From: [Clostridium] clostridioforme AGR2157
Lineage (GTDB): Bacteria; Bacillota; Clostridia; Lachnospirales; Lachnospiraceae
Length of the DNA: 34,036 nucleotides
Assembly: GCF_000424325.1 (NCBI RefSeq)
Contig: NZ_AUJR01000050.1
Span: 1-34,036 of the forward strand
Direction of reading: 5' to 3'
Positions 16,857-24,726 of the stretch are shown here, one piece after another; within the stretch, counting starts at the first letter, position 1, and each line of letters begins with the position of its first letter. A model generated the notes under the pieces. It was not told where the DNA came from and did no database searches. It saw only the letters and a program-made list of their open reading frames with translations. The position numbers and the translations under genes were made by a program.

Positions 16857-16868
16857 TAAGCGTTTACA
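16857..16868. promoter_or_regulatory. LacI/CcpA-type operator half-palindrome upstream of the LacI gene
   Basis: The minus strand reads TGTAAACGCTTA here, a LacI/cre-type core (AAACGCTT). It lies 27 bases before the LacI start and resembles the TGCAAACGTTTACA site at 22535-22548. It may be autoregulatory or a CcpA catabolite site; these cannot be told apart by sequence. Confidence 0.45.
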
Positions 16869-16921
16869 TATCATTTCCGTTCAGACGTACGAATACAATC
16901 TAACTCGTTTTCCGGCTTCTG

Positions 16922-18490
16922 TCAAATGCTTCCGCAGACACGGCCGATATTTTCCGTGATGATGGCCGGACCATCCTGTCCTTCCACCTTCACATCCTTA
17001 AGAATCAGCTCTTCAATCTGATTGGCGTAGATTCCCATGCGGCGTATATGGGAGTCACAGCCATCCATCATGGCAGGCTGCCCTTCCCTGGCAGACGGCG
17101 CATAGGTGACGCGGACATGCTCCATCTCCACCCGTCCAATCCGCTGTTCCGGAAGACCATACATATAGGCAGCCGCCACATGGCAGTTTCCCGCCTCTAT
17201 ATCCTTAAAGCACAGGCTCTTAATCAAAGGCGTTCTGTCATCCACCGGAAGCGCTTCCTTTGTTCGCACATATTCGCTGTGTCCGTCCGGGTCACAGAAA
17301 TAGAAACAGTTGATGACAAAGGGAGTCATCACATGGTCCATGCGGATGTGTTCAAAGACAATTCCGTCCACCACGGCGTCCTTTCCCCTGCCCCTGCGCG
17401 TCTTGATGCGCAGTCCCCTGTCCGTGTGCAGGAACATGCAGTCCTTAACGGTCAGGTCCTTTACCCCGCCCGCCATCTCGCTTCCGATGGTAACGGATCC
17501 ATGACCGTCCCGCATACAGCATCTTCGGATAGATATGTCCTTTGACGGGCGTTTATAGGTGGAGCCCATATAGATTTTTCCCGACTTTACGGCAATGCAG
17601 TCATCTCCCAGGGAGAAGCAGACGCCTGCAATCTCCACATCCTCGCATGATTCCGGATCCAGTCCGTCCGTGTTCGGCGAATCCTTGGGACTCAGCACCT
17701 TAAGGTCAAAGAATCTTAAGTGGTCGGAAAAATAGGGATGGATGTTCCAGCTGGGACTGTTTCTCACTGTGATTCCCTGAATCGTCACCTGCCGGCACCG
17801 CTCCAGGAAAATCATCCTGGGCCGGCAGGCCGTGTGTATCACCTTGGGCTCGTGCCACCAGTTTCCCTCCCCGGCCCCCGCGTTCCCGTCTATGATTCCC
17901 TGTCCATAAATGACGGCGCCCTTCACGTTCACGCCTGTTATGATGCCGGTAAACATGGGCAGCGGATTGCCCTCCCATGTGCCCAGATTATATTCACCCT
18001 GCTCGTCATAGCTCTGGAGCATTCCCTGAAACACAGGAAAACGGGTCCGGTCCGTATACGCGGACAGCACCGCCCCCTCAGCCAGCTCAATATTCACATC
18101 ATCCTTTAAGAACAGGGACACAATCCGGTAGGTCCCGGCCGGAATCAGGACCCGGCTCTTTTCAGGGCAGGCCATAATGGCAGCCTGGATAAACAGAGTG
18201 TCATCCTGAATCCCGTCTCCCTTTGCCCCAAAATCACGCACATCCAATGTCACGAATTCACTGTCCGTGGTAAAGGAGGACTTTAACTCAAGGCCGTCCC
18301 CGCTTCTGGCCTCCACCTGATAGCTGGTATCCGGTTTCAGATTATAAAGACTTGTGACAGCTTTTCCTGTTTCCCGGATGAATTCCCCGTTCAGATAGAG
18401 GCGGTACATCCGGCTGGTTTCATATGTACCTCCGTCCTCTATCTCAAGTACGGCGCAGCGCGCATTTTTATAAATCACCTTTAAATCCAT
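16922..18490 (-). CDS. Glycoside hydrolase family 28 (polygalacturonase-type), cytoplasmic
   Basis: This 522-aa protein has an N-terminal fibronectin-III-like region (about 1-75) and a GH28 right-handed beta-helix. The catalytic signature is complete: NTD (273-275), GDDC with two Asp (296-297), GHGS (329-332) and RIKT (361-364). GH28 enzymes hydrolyse alpha-1,4 galacturonic acid bonds by inversion, and forms with an N-terminal FnIII-like module are often exo-acting. There is no signal peptide, so it should act on oligogalacturonides inside the cell after import by the two adjacent permeases. It follows the second permease by about 115 bases, which hold two hairpins, and precedes the LacI regulator. 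Confidence 0.92.
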   Translation of the reverse strand: MDLKVIYKNARCAVLEIEDGGTYETSRMYRLYLNGEFIRETGKAVTSLYNLKPDTSYQVEARSGDGLELKSSFTTDSEFVTLDVRDFGAKGDGIQDDTLFIQAAIMACPEKSRVLIPAGTYRIVSLFLKDDVNIELAEGAVLSAYTDRTRFPVFQGMLQSYDEQGEYNLGTWEGNPLPMFTGIITGVNVKGAVIYGQGIIDGNAGAGEGNWWHEPKVIHTACRPRMIFLERCRQVTIQGITVRNSPSWNIHPYFSDHLRFFDLKVLSPKDSPNTDGLDPESCEDVEIAGVCFSLGDDCIAVKSGKIYMGSTYKRPSKDISIRRCCMRDGHGSVTIGSEMAGGVKDLTVKDCMFLHTDRGLRIKTRRGRGKDAVVDGIVFEHIRMDHVMTPFVINCFYFCDPDGHSEYVRTKEALPVDDRTPLIKSLCFKDIEAGNCHVAAAYMYGLPEQRIGRVEMEHVRVTYAPSAREGQPAMMDGCDSHIRRMGIYANQIEELILKDVKVEGQDGPAIITENIGRVCGSI

Positions 18491-18544
18491 GGCATTATAC
18501 CTCTTTTCTAGTCTGACCCTCTATGGCCGCAATATCAAATCAGG

Positions 18545-18594
18545 AATGGGGACCCTCCCAGGAGAGCCCCCATTCGCATCCAGGCTGACCCTGG
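18545..18594. other. Double hairpin between permease and GH28 genes
   Basis: AATGGGG (18545-18551) pairs with CCCCATT (18568-18574), and CCAGG (18580-18584) pairs with CCTGG (18590-18594). Read in the transcribed (leftward) direction neither is followed by a T-run, so they are more likely mRNA-processing or stabilising structures than terminators. The second is followed by TCTTTTTA on the plus strand, but no rightward gene ends here. Confidence 0.4.
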
Positions 18595-18606
18595 TCTTTT
18601 TATATT

Positions 18607-19458
18607 TTAACCCTTAACCCCGCCTGCCGCAATACCGTCAATGAAAGAATCCTGTGCGCAGAAGAACACAATCAGCGATGGTACAATGGAAATCAGGGAC
18701 ATGGCCAGGATACGGTTCCACTGGAAGCCCACATCTCCGTCCATGGACATGCGCAGGTATACGGAGTTGGTATATTTCTGCATGTCCGCAATGTAAATCA
18801 ACGGCCCCTGGAAATCATTGTTGGTCCACATGAACTGGAACAGGGCGCAGGACACCAGAGACGGCTTCAGCATAGGAACAATCACGAACCACAGCGTCTT
18901 GAATGTATTGCAGCCGTCAATCTTGGCGGCTTCCTCCAGCTCCTTGGGCACTCCCCTGAGGAACTGAATCAGCATGAATACGAAGTAGGTATCCGCCGCG
19001 AACAGGGAGGGTACGATCAGAGGAAGGTAGGTGTTGACCCACTTCCACTTGTTAAACATGATGTACTGGGGCGCATTGAGAACCACCTGCGGAAGAAACA
19101 GGGTGGACATCAGCAGCGCAAAGAAAATCTTCTTTCCCTTAAAGTCAAACCGTCCGAATCCATAGGCCGCGATGGCGGCGGATACCACGGTGAAAATCAC
19201 CTTGGGAATCACAATTTTATATGTATTAATCAGGGAGGAAACCAGGGATATTTTTCCTCCATAGCTCTTAAAGGCATTGCTGTATCCGTCAAACACAGGG
19301 TTCTTAGGCAGGAACCATGCGCTGGTGAATATCTCGGAGTTGGTCTTAAATGTGGCCCCAACCATCCAGATTAGAGGGTATACCATGATGAACCCCACCA
19401 GAATCAGCAGGGTGTAGCGGATTACCGTGCTGACCTTCCGTTTTGTCTCTCTTGTCAT
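18607..19458 (-). CDS. Carbohydrate ABC transporter permease (MalG/AraQ type)
   Basis: This 283-aa inner-membrane permease has about six hydrophobic helices and the ATPase-docking EAA loop EEAAKIDGCNTFKTLWFVIVP. It pairs with the permease encoded just upstream (6-base gap) to form the channel of a CUT1-type sugar importer. The operon has no ATPase gene; such systems commonly share an MsmK/MsmX-type ATPase encoded elsewhere. The pectinolytic genes on both sides suggest an oligogalacturonide or rhamnogalacturonan substrate. Confidence 0.9.
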   Translation of the reverse strand: MTRETKRKVSTVIRYTLLILVGFIMVYPLIWMVGATFKTNSEIFTSAWFLPKNPVFDGYSNAFKSYGGKISLVSSLINTYKIVIPKVIFTVVSAAIAAYGFGRFDFKGKKIFFALLMSTLFLPQVVLNAPQYIMFNKWKWVNTYLPLIVPSLFAADTYFVFMLIQFLRGVPKELEEAAKIDGCNTFKTLWFVIVPMLKPSLVSCALFQFMWTNNDFQGPLIYIADMQKYTNSVYLRMSMDGDVGFQWNRILAMSLISIVPSLIVFFCAQDSFIDGIAAGGVKG

Positions 19459-19464
19459 ACGTTC

Positions 19465-20358
19465 CTACCTCCCTTCCTCGTCTGAATAATATACCCATTT
19501 TTTCTGGCTGATGAACGCCACCGCGGTCAGCGTCATGACAATCAGGAACAGAATCCATGCCTGTGCGCTGGCCATGCCCATCTTATGGCGCAGGAATGCA
19601 TTGTTGTAAATCAGCATGGAAATCAGGGTGGTTGCACCGTTTGGCCCGCCCTTTGTAACCAGGAACGGAGCGTTGAATTCCTGGAATGCCTGGCAGAGCT
19701 GTGTAATCAGGTTATAGAAAATAACCGGTGTGATAAGGGGTACCGTAATCTTAAAGAACTGGGTCCACTTGCCCGCGCCGTCAATGGAGGCAGCCTCATA
19801 CAAATCTTCGGACACGCCCTTTAAGGCTGCCAGGAAAATGACCATGGCAGAACCAAACTGCCAAACGCGCAAAAGTACAATCACGAACAGCGCGCTGTTG
19901 GAACCGGCCATCCAGTTAATCTTTGGCCCTCCGAAAAATGTGATTACCGTGTTAATCAGGCCATCCGTATTAAATACAGCCCTCCAGAGAATCGCTATGG
20001 CAATGGAACCGCCCAGGATGGATGGGATGTAATATGCTGTCCTGAAGAAGTTCACGCCCTTCAGCTTGAAGTTAAGGATGTACGCGATAAAGAGGGCGAA
20101 GGCCAGCTTTAAGGGCACGTCTAGGATGGCATATTTAAACGTCACCACAAAGGCCCTTATGATGTCCTCATCCGTAAATATCTTCTCGTAGTTCAGAAGT
20201 CCGGTCTTTGTTATTCCGTTGAACAAATCATAGTTGGTAAAGCTGTAGTACAGCGAAGATGCAAATGGATATACCTTGAACAGAAGAAATCCAACCAGCC
20301 ACGGCAGAATGTAAAGCAGGCCGATATTCAGCGCCCAGAATCCTTTCTTTTTTTTCAT
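19465..20358 (-). CDS. Carbohydrate ABC transporter permease (MalF/UgpA type)
   Basis: This 297-aa inner-membrane permease has about six hydrophobic helices and the EAA loop YEAASIDGAGKWTQFFKITVP. It is the first permease of the CUT1 importer and is followed at 6 bases by its partner. The N-terminus KKKKGFWALNIGLLYILPWL is a short cytoplasmic lead into the first helix. GGTAACC lies before the ATG. Upstream sits an unknown 98-aa gene and then the sugar-binding lipoprotein. Confidence 0.9.
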   Translation of the reverse strand: MKKKKGFWALNIGLLYILPWLVGFLLFKVYPFASSLYYSFTNYDLFNGITKTGLLNYEKIFTDEDIIRAFVVTFKYAILDVPLKLAFALFIAYILNFKLKGVNFFRTAYYIPSILGGSIAIAILWRAVFNTDGLINTVITFFGGPKINWMAGSNSALFVIVLLRVWQFGSAMVIFLAALKGVSEDLYEAASIDGAGKWTQFFKITVPLITPVIFYNLITQLCQAFQEFNAPFLVTKGGPNGATTLISMLIYNNAFLRHKMGMASAQAWILFLIVMTLTAVAFISQKKWVYYSDEEGR

Positions 20359-20377
20359 ACGGTTACCTCCAAACCTA

Positions 20378-20674
20378 TTAATCTAAATAGCTCTCATACT
20401 TCTCCCTGAGCAGCGTACCTGTGCTGCACCCCTTTTTGATAATGTATGCCAGCTGCTCATGCGGGCCCGGATTTTCTCCTGCCAGCATGGCCTTTAACCT
20501 TATGCGGAACATGTCCTGGAGCGCCCTGTAATGCTCGTATATTTCCGGGGACATCTGCTCTATGGTATCTATCAGCAGGACCATCTGGTCCATGCCGGGC
20601 GTTTTCAAAGTCTTAAAATATGTAACAATGCTGTCGTAGTTTTCCCTGTATTTTACTGCTTCCCTAACATCCAT
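20378..20674 (-). CDS. Uncharacterised 98-aa protein in the pectin transporter operon
   Basis: No family was recognised. The protein is soluble, largely helical and charged, without signal peptide, membrane segment or Cys motif (one Cys near the C-terminus). It begins MDVREAVKYRENYDSIVTYF, with DTIEQMSPEIYEHYRALQDM in the middle and LREKYESYLD at the end. AGGA lies 5 bases before the ATG. It sits between the sugar-binding lipoprotein and the first permease, 19 bases from the latter, so it is almost certainly cotranscribed with the importer. It might be an accessory or regulatory factor of the transporter; that is inference from position only. Confidence 0.7.
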   Translation of the reverse strand: MDVREAVKYRENYDSIVTYFKTLKTPGMDQMVLLIDTIEQMSPEIYEHYRALQDMFRIRLKAMLAGENPGPHEQLAYIIKKGCSTGTLLREKYESYLD

Positions 20675-20749
20675 TCTATTCCTGACACCGCCCTTTTCCT
20701 GATTATCCGCCGTGCCTTTCCTGCTGCCCGCTGCCTGGGGCCAGGATAC

Positions 20750-20777
20750 GGGCCGCCCGGGTCATGTCCGGCGGCCC
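20750..20777 (-). other. GC-rich intercistronic hairpin after the binding-protein gene
   Basis: GGGCCGCCCGG (20750-20760) pairs with CCGGCGGCCC (20768-20777) with one bulge and a 7-base loop. No T-run follows in the leftward direction. A stable hairpin just after a binding-protein gene usually keeps its mRNA more abundant than the downstream permease mRNA, and that is the inferred role here. Confidence 0.5.
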
Positions 20778-20821
20778 TGTCTTTCATTCCAACACAATAT
20801 CTTTCCTGAAGCTGTTTAAAA

Positions 20822-22177
20822 TCAGAAGTTATAGCAGTCGTCAATACCCTTCATCAAGTCTTCTGCTGCTTCGGCGGAAGTGATGTCGCCTGCACTCAGC
20901 TTTCCAAATACCTTATAATATACACCGTCCGGATTGGCCTTCAGGTCGTTGTGCTCAAACATGGGGTCCAGAGGGAATTTGGAGTAGGCCAGAACCTTTG
21001 CATTGGCTTCCATGACCAGCTTGTCACCGATTCCCTTTTCCTCCAGAATCTTTACACCCTCTGCCGAGCATGGAATGCCGCGCTCCGTACCGCAGATTTC
21101 AATTGCCTCGTCATCATTTAATAAGTAGTTAATCAGCATGGCTGCTTCCTTTGGATGAGCTGAATTTGCGGACACTGCCAGCGCCACGGAAATCTTGGTA
21201 AAGCCGCCATCGTAATCGCCAAACTTAAGGAAGTCGCCGATAACCAGCTCCTGGCCCGGCTTTGTGGTGCTCTCCGCGATTGCCTTCTGAACCTTGGAAA
21301 CTGCGGAATCCCACTCAAATACGCCTGCATACTTGCCGTCGATTACCTTTGCGTTCTTGTCTAAGGAATCAGCCATATCGCCCTGAAGGGTAGCGATGGT
21401 AGGAATCACGTGTGCCTCCTCCAGCTTTGTCATGAAGTCCATGCCTGTTTGAATCTCCTCAGCTGTATACTGAAGCTCCCCGTTTTCAACCCATGGCTTG
21501 CCGTATACGCTTTCCAGATAGTATACCAGGAAGATGGCCCTGTCATATTCCATCATGGCCAGAGGGTAGTAATCTTCATTGTAAGCCTTAAACTTAGCGC
21601 CCGCCTCCAGGAGGGAAGCCTCATCCGTAGGAATCTCACATCCAACCTCATCAAAGGTGGTCTTGTTCCAGTAGAACAGTCGTCCTGTCAGGGCCACCGG
21701 CACTGCCATCAGCTTGCCGTCCGCCCTACACTGGTCCAGGCTTTCCTGTGAAAACTGGGTCAGGTCCAGGACATCGCTGCAGTCCTCCAGATTTGCAAAG
21801 TTGGTTCCGTTGCCGCTGTAGGATGTAATCCAGTTCCAGTTAATCTGCATGACATCGGCTGCATTGCCTCCCTGAATGGCCAGGGACTGCTTCTCTTCCC
21901 ATCCGGTCCAGGCTCCGTACTCGCATTCTACCTTAATATTAGGATACTTTGCCATGAAAGCGTCCACTGCCTTCTCAGTTGCCTCATGTCTGGAGTCACC
22001 GCCCCACCAGCAGAACTTAATGGTCACGTCCTCAGATCCGCTCTCTGCTTCCTTGCCTTCTGTCTGCGCTGCCGTGGTGGTCCCGCTGCCGCTGCCGCCT
22101 GCGCAGGCTGTCAGCGATAATGCCATTACAGATGCCAGGGCCAGGGACACTGCTTTTTTCAGGTTCTTCTTCATCAT
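20822..22177 (-). CDS. Extracellular sugar-binding lipoprotein of a CUT1 ABC importer
   Basis: This 451-aa family 1 solute-binding protein has a signal peptide with lipobox LTAC (Cys25) and a Gly/Thr/Ser-rich linker. The binding domain follows, containing IKFCWWGGDSRHEATEKAV and DVMQINWNWIT. It should be anchored outside the membrane and deliver an oligosaccharide to the two permeases downstream. GAGGGAGAGAA precedes two consecutive ATG codons (22177 and 22174). A near-consensus promoter lies about 140 bases upstream, and a LacI-type palindrome sits in its leader. The pectin substrate is inferred from the GH28, GH105 and esterase neighbours. Confidence 0.92.
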   Translation of the reverse strand: MMKKNLKKAVSLALASVMALSLTACAGGSGSGTTTAAQTEGKEAESGSEDVTIKFCWWGGDSRHEATEKAVDAFMAKYPNIKVECEYGAWTGWEEKQSLAIQGGNAADVMQINWNWITSYSGNGTNFANLEDCSDVLDLTQFSQESLDQCRADGKLMAVPVALTGRLFYWNKTTFDEVGCEIPTDEASLLEAGAKFKAYNEDYYPLAMMEYDRAIFLVYYLESVYGKPWVENGELQYTAEEIQTGMDFMTKLEEAHVIPTIATLQGDMADSLDKNAKVIDGKYAGVFEWDSAVSKVQKAIAESTTKPGQELVIGDFLKFGDYDGGFTKISVALAVSANSAHPKEAAMLINYLLNDDEAIEICGTERGIPCSAEGVKILEEKGIGDKLVMEANAKVLAYSKFPLDPMFEHNDLKANPDGVYYKVFGKLSAGDITSAEAAEDLMKGIDDCYNF

Positions 22178-22215
22178 TTCTCTCCCTCTCTTTTCTTTGT
22201 CTTTGCTCGCGCGTT

Positions 22216-22251
22216 TGCAAAGGTTTGCATAATTGCTTCAAAAATTATGCA
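22216..22251. promoter_or_regulatory. Two overlapping palindromes in the importer leader (LacI-type operator candidate)
   Basis: TGCAAA-GG-TTTGCA (22216-22229) is a perfect inverted repeat like LacI-family operators. It overlaps TGCATAAT...ATTATGCA (22226-22233 with 22244-22251), an exact 8-bp inverted repeat. Both lie downstream of the promoter, where a bound repressor would block elongation. Confidence 0.5.
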
Positions 22252-22321
22252 TATCTGCTATTTGTAAGCAATTACATTTAGCTTATTTTAAGCAAACATG
22301 CATCGTTTTTCTTTGAGTTAC

Positions 22322-22350
22322 ATAGTAACACTATTTATATCGTATGTCAA
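22322..22350 (-). promoter_or_regulatory. Promoter of the pectin importer operon
   Basis: Read leftward, TTGACA (22345-22350), 17 bases, then TACTAT (22322-22327). The leader to the binding-protein start is about 135 bases and contains two palindromes. Confidence 0.65.
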
Positions 22351-22501
22351 TTGTTTGATTCGTATAGTTTTTTAATATTTTTTTGTATAATATATCCAAT
22401 TCTTTTCCTGCTTTTTTTGTGTTAAGATAGATTCAGGATTAAAAAAATGGATTTCGAGGATTTCAAAGACATATTGCACTGTAATTTGAGGGTTTATCCC
22501 A

Positions 22502-22520
22502 AATTTAGTTGAACTAAATT
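22502..22520. promoter_or_regulatory. Perfect 19-bp palindrome upstream of GH105
   Basis: AATTTAGTT-G-AACTAAATT is an exact inverted repeat of 9-bp arms around one base, about 100 bases before the GH105 start. Its sequence is unlike the LacI-type sites nearby, so a second regulator may bind here. Confidence 0.5.
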
Positions 22521-22534
22521 ACTACCGTTTTGTC

Positions 22535-22548
22535 TGCAAACGTTTACA
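22535..22548. promoter_or_regulatory. LacI/CcpA-type operator upstream of GH105
   Basis: TGCAAACGTTTACA fits the LacI-family core AAACGTTT and nearly fits the cre consensus. It lies about 70 bases before the GH105 start. It could bind the pectin-locus LacI regulator or CcpA. No convincing rightward -35/-10 pair was found in 22380-22600. Confidence 0.55.
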
Positions 22549-22616
22549 CTTCCATTTTTCAAAGACGCCTTACATCAGGCTCAGTGTACATATATGCATA
22601 AAGGAGAGTTAAGATT

Positions 22617-23744
22617 ATGAAAATACTGGACCGTTACGTCGACCAGCTGATTGAACAGAGCACCCCTGAGTCCCCTGTGTGGAACATTGAAAAAATCCGG
22701 GAGGGTTCAAAATCCACCTGGAACTATATTGACGGCTGCATGATTAAGGCCATCATCGAACTCTACCTTATAACCAGGAATGACCGGTATCTGAACTTCG
22801 CAGACGCCTTCACCGGCCACTTTGTAAGGGAGGACGGCTCCATTGAATCCTATGACCCAAAGGAGTACAACCTGGATAATGTAAATGCCGGCAAAACCCT
22901 GTTCGACCTTTACAAGCTGACCGGAAAAGAAAAATACAGGAAGGCTATGGATACTGTATACAGCCAGTTAAAGGAACAGCCCCGCACATCCACGGGGAAC
23001 TTCTGGCATAAGAAAATCTATCCCAGCCAGATATGGCTGGACGGGCTGTACATGGCCCAGCCTTTCTATATGCAGTATGAAGCAGAGTATAACGGCTGTA
23101 AGAACTGCGAGGATTCCTTCCGGCAGTTCCTCCAGGTATACGAACGGATGAGGGACCCGCTCAACGGACTGTACTACCATGCCTACGATGATTCACGCCA
23201 GATGTTCTGGTGCGATAAGGTGACCGGACTGTCGGAGAACTTCTGGCTCAGGGCCATGGGCTGGTATGCCATGGCCTTAATCGACACCATGGAAGTCATG
23301 CCGGAATCCATGGCGTGCCAGAAGGCGCGGCTGAACGTCATCTATAAGGAACTGATTGATGCCATGCTGCCTTACCAGGACCAGGCCACCGGCATGTGGT
23401 ACCAGGTGGTAAACCGGGGCGGAATCGCCCCCAACTACCTGGAGGAATCCGGTTCCGCCATATTCGCCTATGCCATCATGAAAAGCGTACGCCTCCATTA
23501 CCTTTCTGATGAATATTTTAAATACGGCCAAAAGGCATTTGAGGGCATATGCAGCACATATCTCTCCGAGAAAGACGGCAGGCTCCAGCTGGGCGGCATC
23601 TGCCTGGTTGCCGGGCTGGGCAACACGGACATGCGGGAGGGAACCTTTGAATACTATATGAGGGAGCCGGTGGTGGAAAATGAAGCAAAGGGAATCGCCC
23701 CCCTTATCCTGGCTTACATTGAAACCATGTTTCGCCGACAGTAA
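22617..23744 (+). CDS. GH105 unsaturated rhamnogalacturonyl/glucuronyl hydrolase (YteR-like)
   Basis: This 375-aa (alpha/alpha)6-barrel enzyme removes the 4,5-unsaturated uronic acid left at oligosaccharide ends by pectate or rhamnogalacturonan lyases. The family motifs are visible: IWLDGLYMAQPF with Asp142 (equivalent to catalytic Asp143 of YteR), AYDDSRQMFW, and GLSENFWLRAMGWYAMALID. There is no signal peptide, so it acts in the cytoplasm. AAGGAGAG precedes the ATG. It starts the rightward half of the pectin locus and is followed by a strong terminator, so the downstream esterase would be read at a lower level or from its own start. Confidence 0.92.
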   Translation: MKILDRYVDQLIEQSTPESPVWNIEKIREGSKSTWNYIDGCMIKAIIELYLITRNDRYLNFADAFTGHFVREDGSIESYDPKEYNLDNVNAGKTLFDLYKLTGKEKYRKAMDTVYSQLKEQPRTSTGNFWHKKIYPSQIWLDGLYMAQPFYMQYEAEYNGCKNCEDSFRQFLQVYERMRDPLNGLYYHAYDDSRQMFWCDKVTGLSENFWLRAMGWYAMALIDTMEVMPESMACQKARLNVIYKELIDAMLPYQDQATGMWYQVVNRGGIAPNYLEESGSAIFAYAIMKSVRLHYLSDEYFKYGQKAFEGICSTYLSEKDGRLQLGGICLVAGLGNTDMREGTFEYYMREPVVENEAKGIAPLILAYIETMFRRQ

Positions 23745-23787
23745 AGGCAGTGACATAAAACAGGCGGCAAAAATGATTGAACCCCTG

Positions 23788-23826
23788 AGCTGTTTTCAGT
23801 ATAATGATACTGGAAACAGCTTTTTT
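23788..23826 (+). terminator. Terminator after GH105
   Basis: A 15-bp stem (AGCTGTTTTCAGTAT with its complement, one G-U) around a 4-base loop is followed by TTTTTT. It lies about 45 bases after the GH105 stop and 40 bases before the esterase start. Confidence 0.85.
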
Positions 23827-23864
23827 CATATTCACCACCCTCCTGTTTCCGGAAAGGCGAGAAC

Positions 23865-24701
23865 ATGAATATAAAACATTTTAATATTATGGTTACGAAA
23901 CAGGAATGCGGCCATGCAAGGGCATCCCGGGAGCCGGCGGACCTGACTGCTTATCTGCTGGATCGCCTGCCCCATAAGCCGGAGCTTCTCCGCCCGGCCG
24001 TCGTCCTATGCGCCGGAGGCGGATACGGCTTTGTGTCCCCCAGGGAAGACCAGCCCGTGGCCATGGAATTTCTGGCAGCGGGATGCCAGGTCTTTTCCCT
24101 GCACTACAGCGTTGCCCCGGAAACATTTCCCGTGGCTCTTATGGAACTGGCCAAATCCGTGGCTTTTGTGAAAAGCCATGCCCGGGAATGGAATATTGAC
24201 ACAGAGCGGATCATCGTGTGCGGTTTCTCTGCGGGAGGTCATCTGGCCGCCTGCCTGGGCATGATGTGGAACCGCGAATTTCTCTATGCCCCCCTGAATG
24301 CGGCCCCTGAGGACATACAGCCAAAGGGAATGATTCTGTGCTATCCGGTTATCACATCCGGAGAATTCGGACATAAACGCTCCTTTGAACAGCTTTTGGG
24401 AGACAGGGCCGGCGACCCCCAGCTCAGGGAACTGGTTTCCCTGGAACTTCAGGCAGGCGCGCAGACACCCAGGACCTTCCTGTGGCACACCTGGACCGAC
24501 CAGTCCGTGCCTGTGGAAAACTCTCTGCTGCTGGCCCAGGCCCTGAAAAAGGCGGGCGTCAGCCTGGAAATGCACATCTATCCCAGCGGACGCCACGGAC
24601 TGTCCCTGGCTACGGACGAGGTTTCTGACAGCACAGGCGACTGCCTTGTGCCGCACTGTCAGGGCTGGATGGAACTGGTAAAAGAATGGATAAAAGAATG
24701 A
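23865..24701 (+). CDS. Alpha/beta-hydrolase esterase (probable sugar O-acetyl esterase)
   Basis: This 278-aa alpha/beta hydrolase of the BD-FAE/lipase type has the oxyanion segment VVLCAGGGYGF, the nucleophile elbow GFSAGGH with Ser122, Asp212 in HTWTDQSVPVENS, and His244 in YPSGRHGLSLA. That gives a complete triad. There is no signal peptide. Between GH105 and a sugar regulator, the likely role is removing acetyl groups from imported pectin fragments; this is inferred from neighbours and not shown by sequence. GGAAAGGCGAG precedes the ATG. The N-terminal 40 residues are less family-like. Confidence 0.85.
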   Translation: MNIKHFNIMVTKQECGHARASREPADLTAYLLDRLPHKPELLRPAVVLCAGGGYGFVSPREDQPVAMEFLAAGCQVFSLHYSVAPETFPVALMELAKSVAFVKSHAREWNIDTERIIVCGFSAGGHLAACLGMMWNREFLYAPLNAAPEDIQPKGMILCYPVITSGEFGHKRSFEQLLGDRAGDPQLRELVSLELQAGAQTPRTFLWHTWTDQSVPVENSLLLAQALKKAGVSLEMHIYPSGRHGLSLATDEVSDSTGDCLVPHCQGWMELVKEWIKE

Positions 24702-24726
24702 ATAAAAGAAAAGGACAGGGAATGAT

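Noticed and set aside
16831-16857. Upstream start for the LacI regulator
   Set aside because: No RBS, and the site overlaps an operator-like palindrome; MAVTIKDIAKRAG at 16830 has GAGGGGG before it.
18580-18606. Plus-strand terminator (CCAGG stem followed by TCTTTTTA)
   Set aside because: No rightward gene ends nearby; all surrounding genes run leftward, so it is listed only as part of an intercistronic hairpin pair.
22386-22391. Rightward -10 TATAAT for GH105
   Set aside because: No -35 hexamer lies at a suitable distance, and it would give a 220-base leader; left unassigned.
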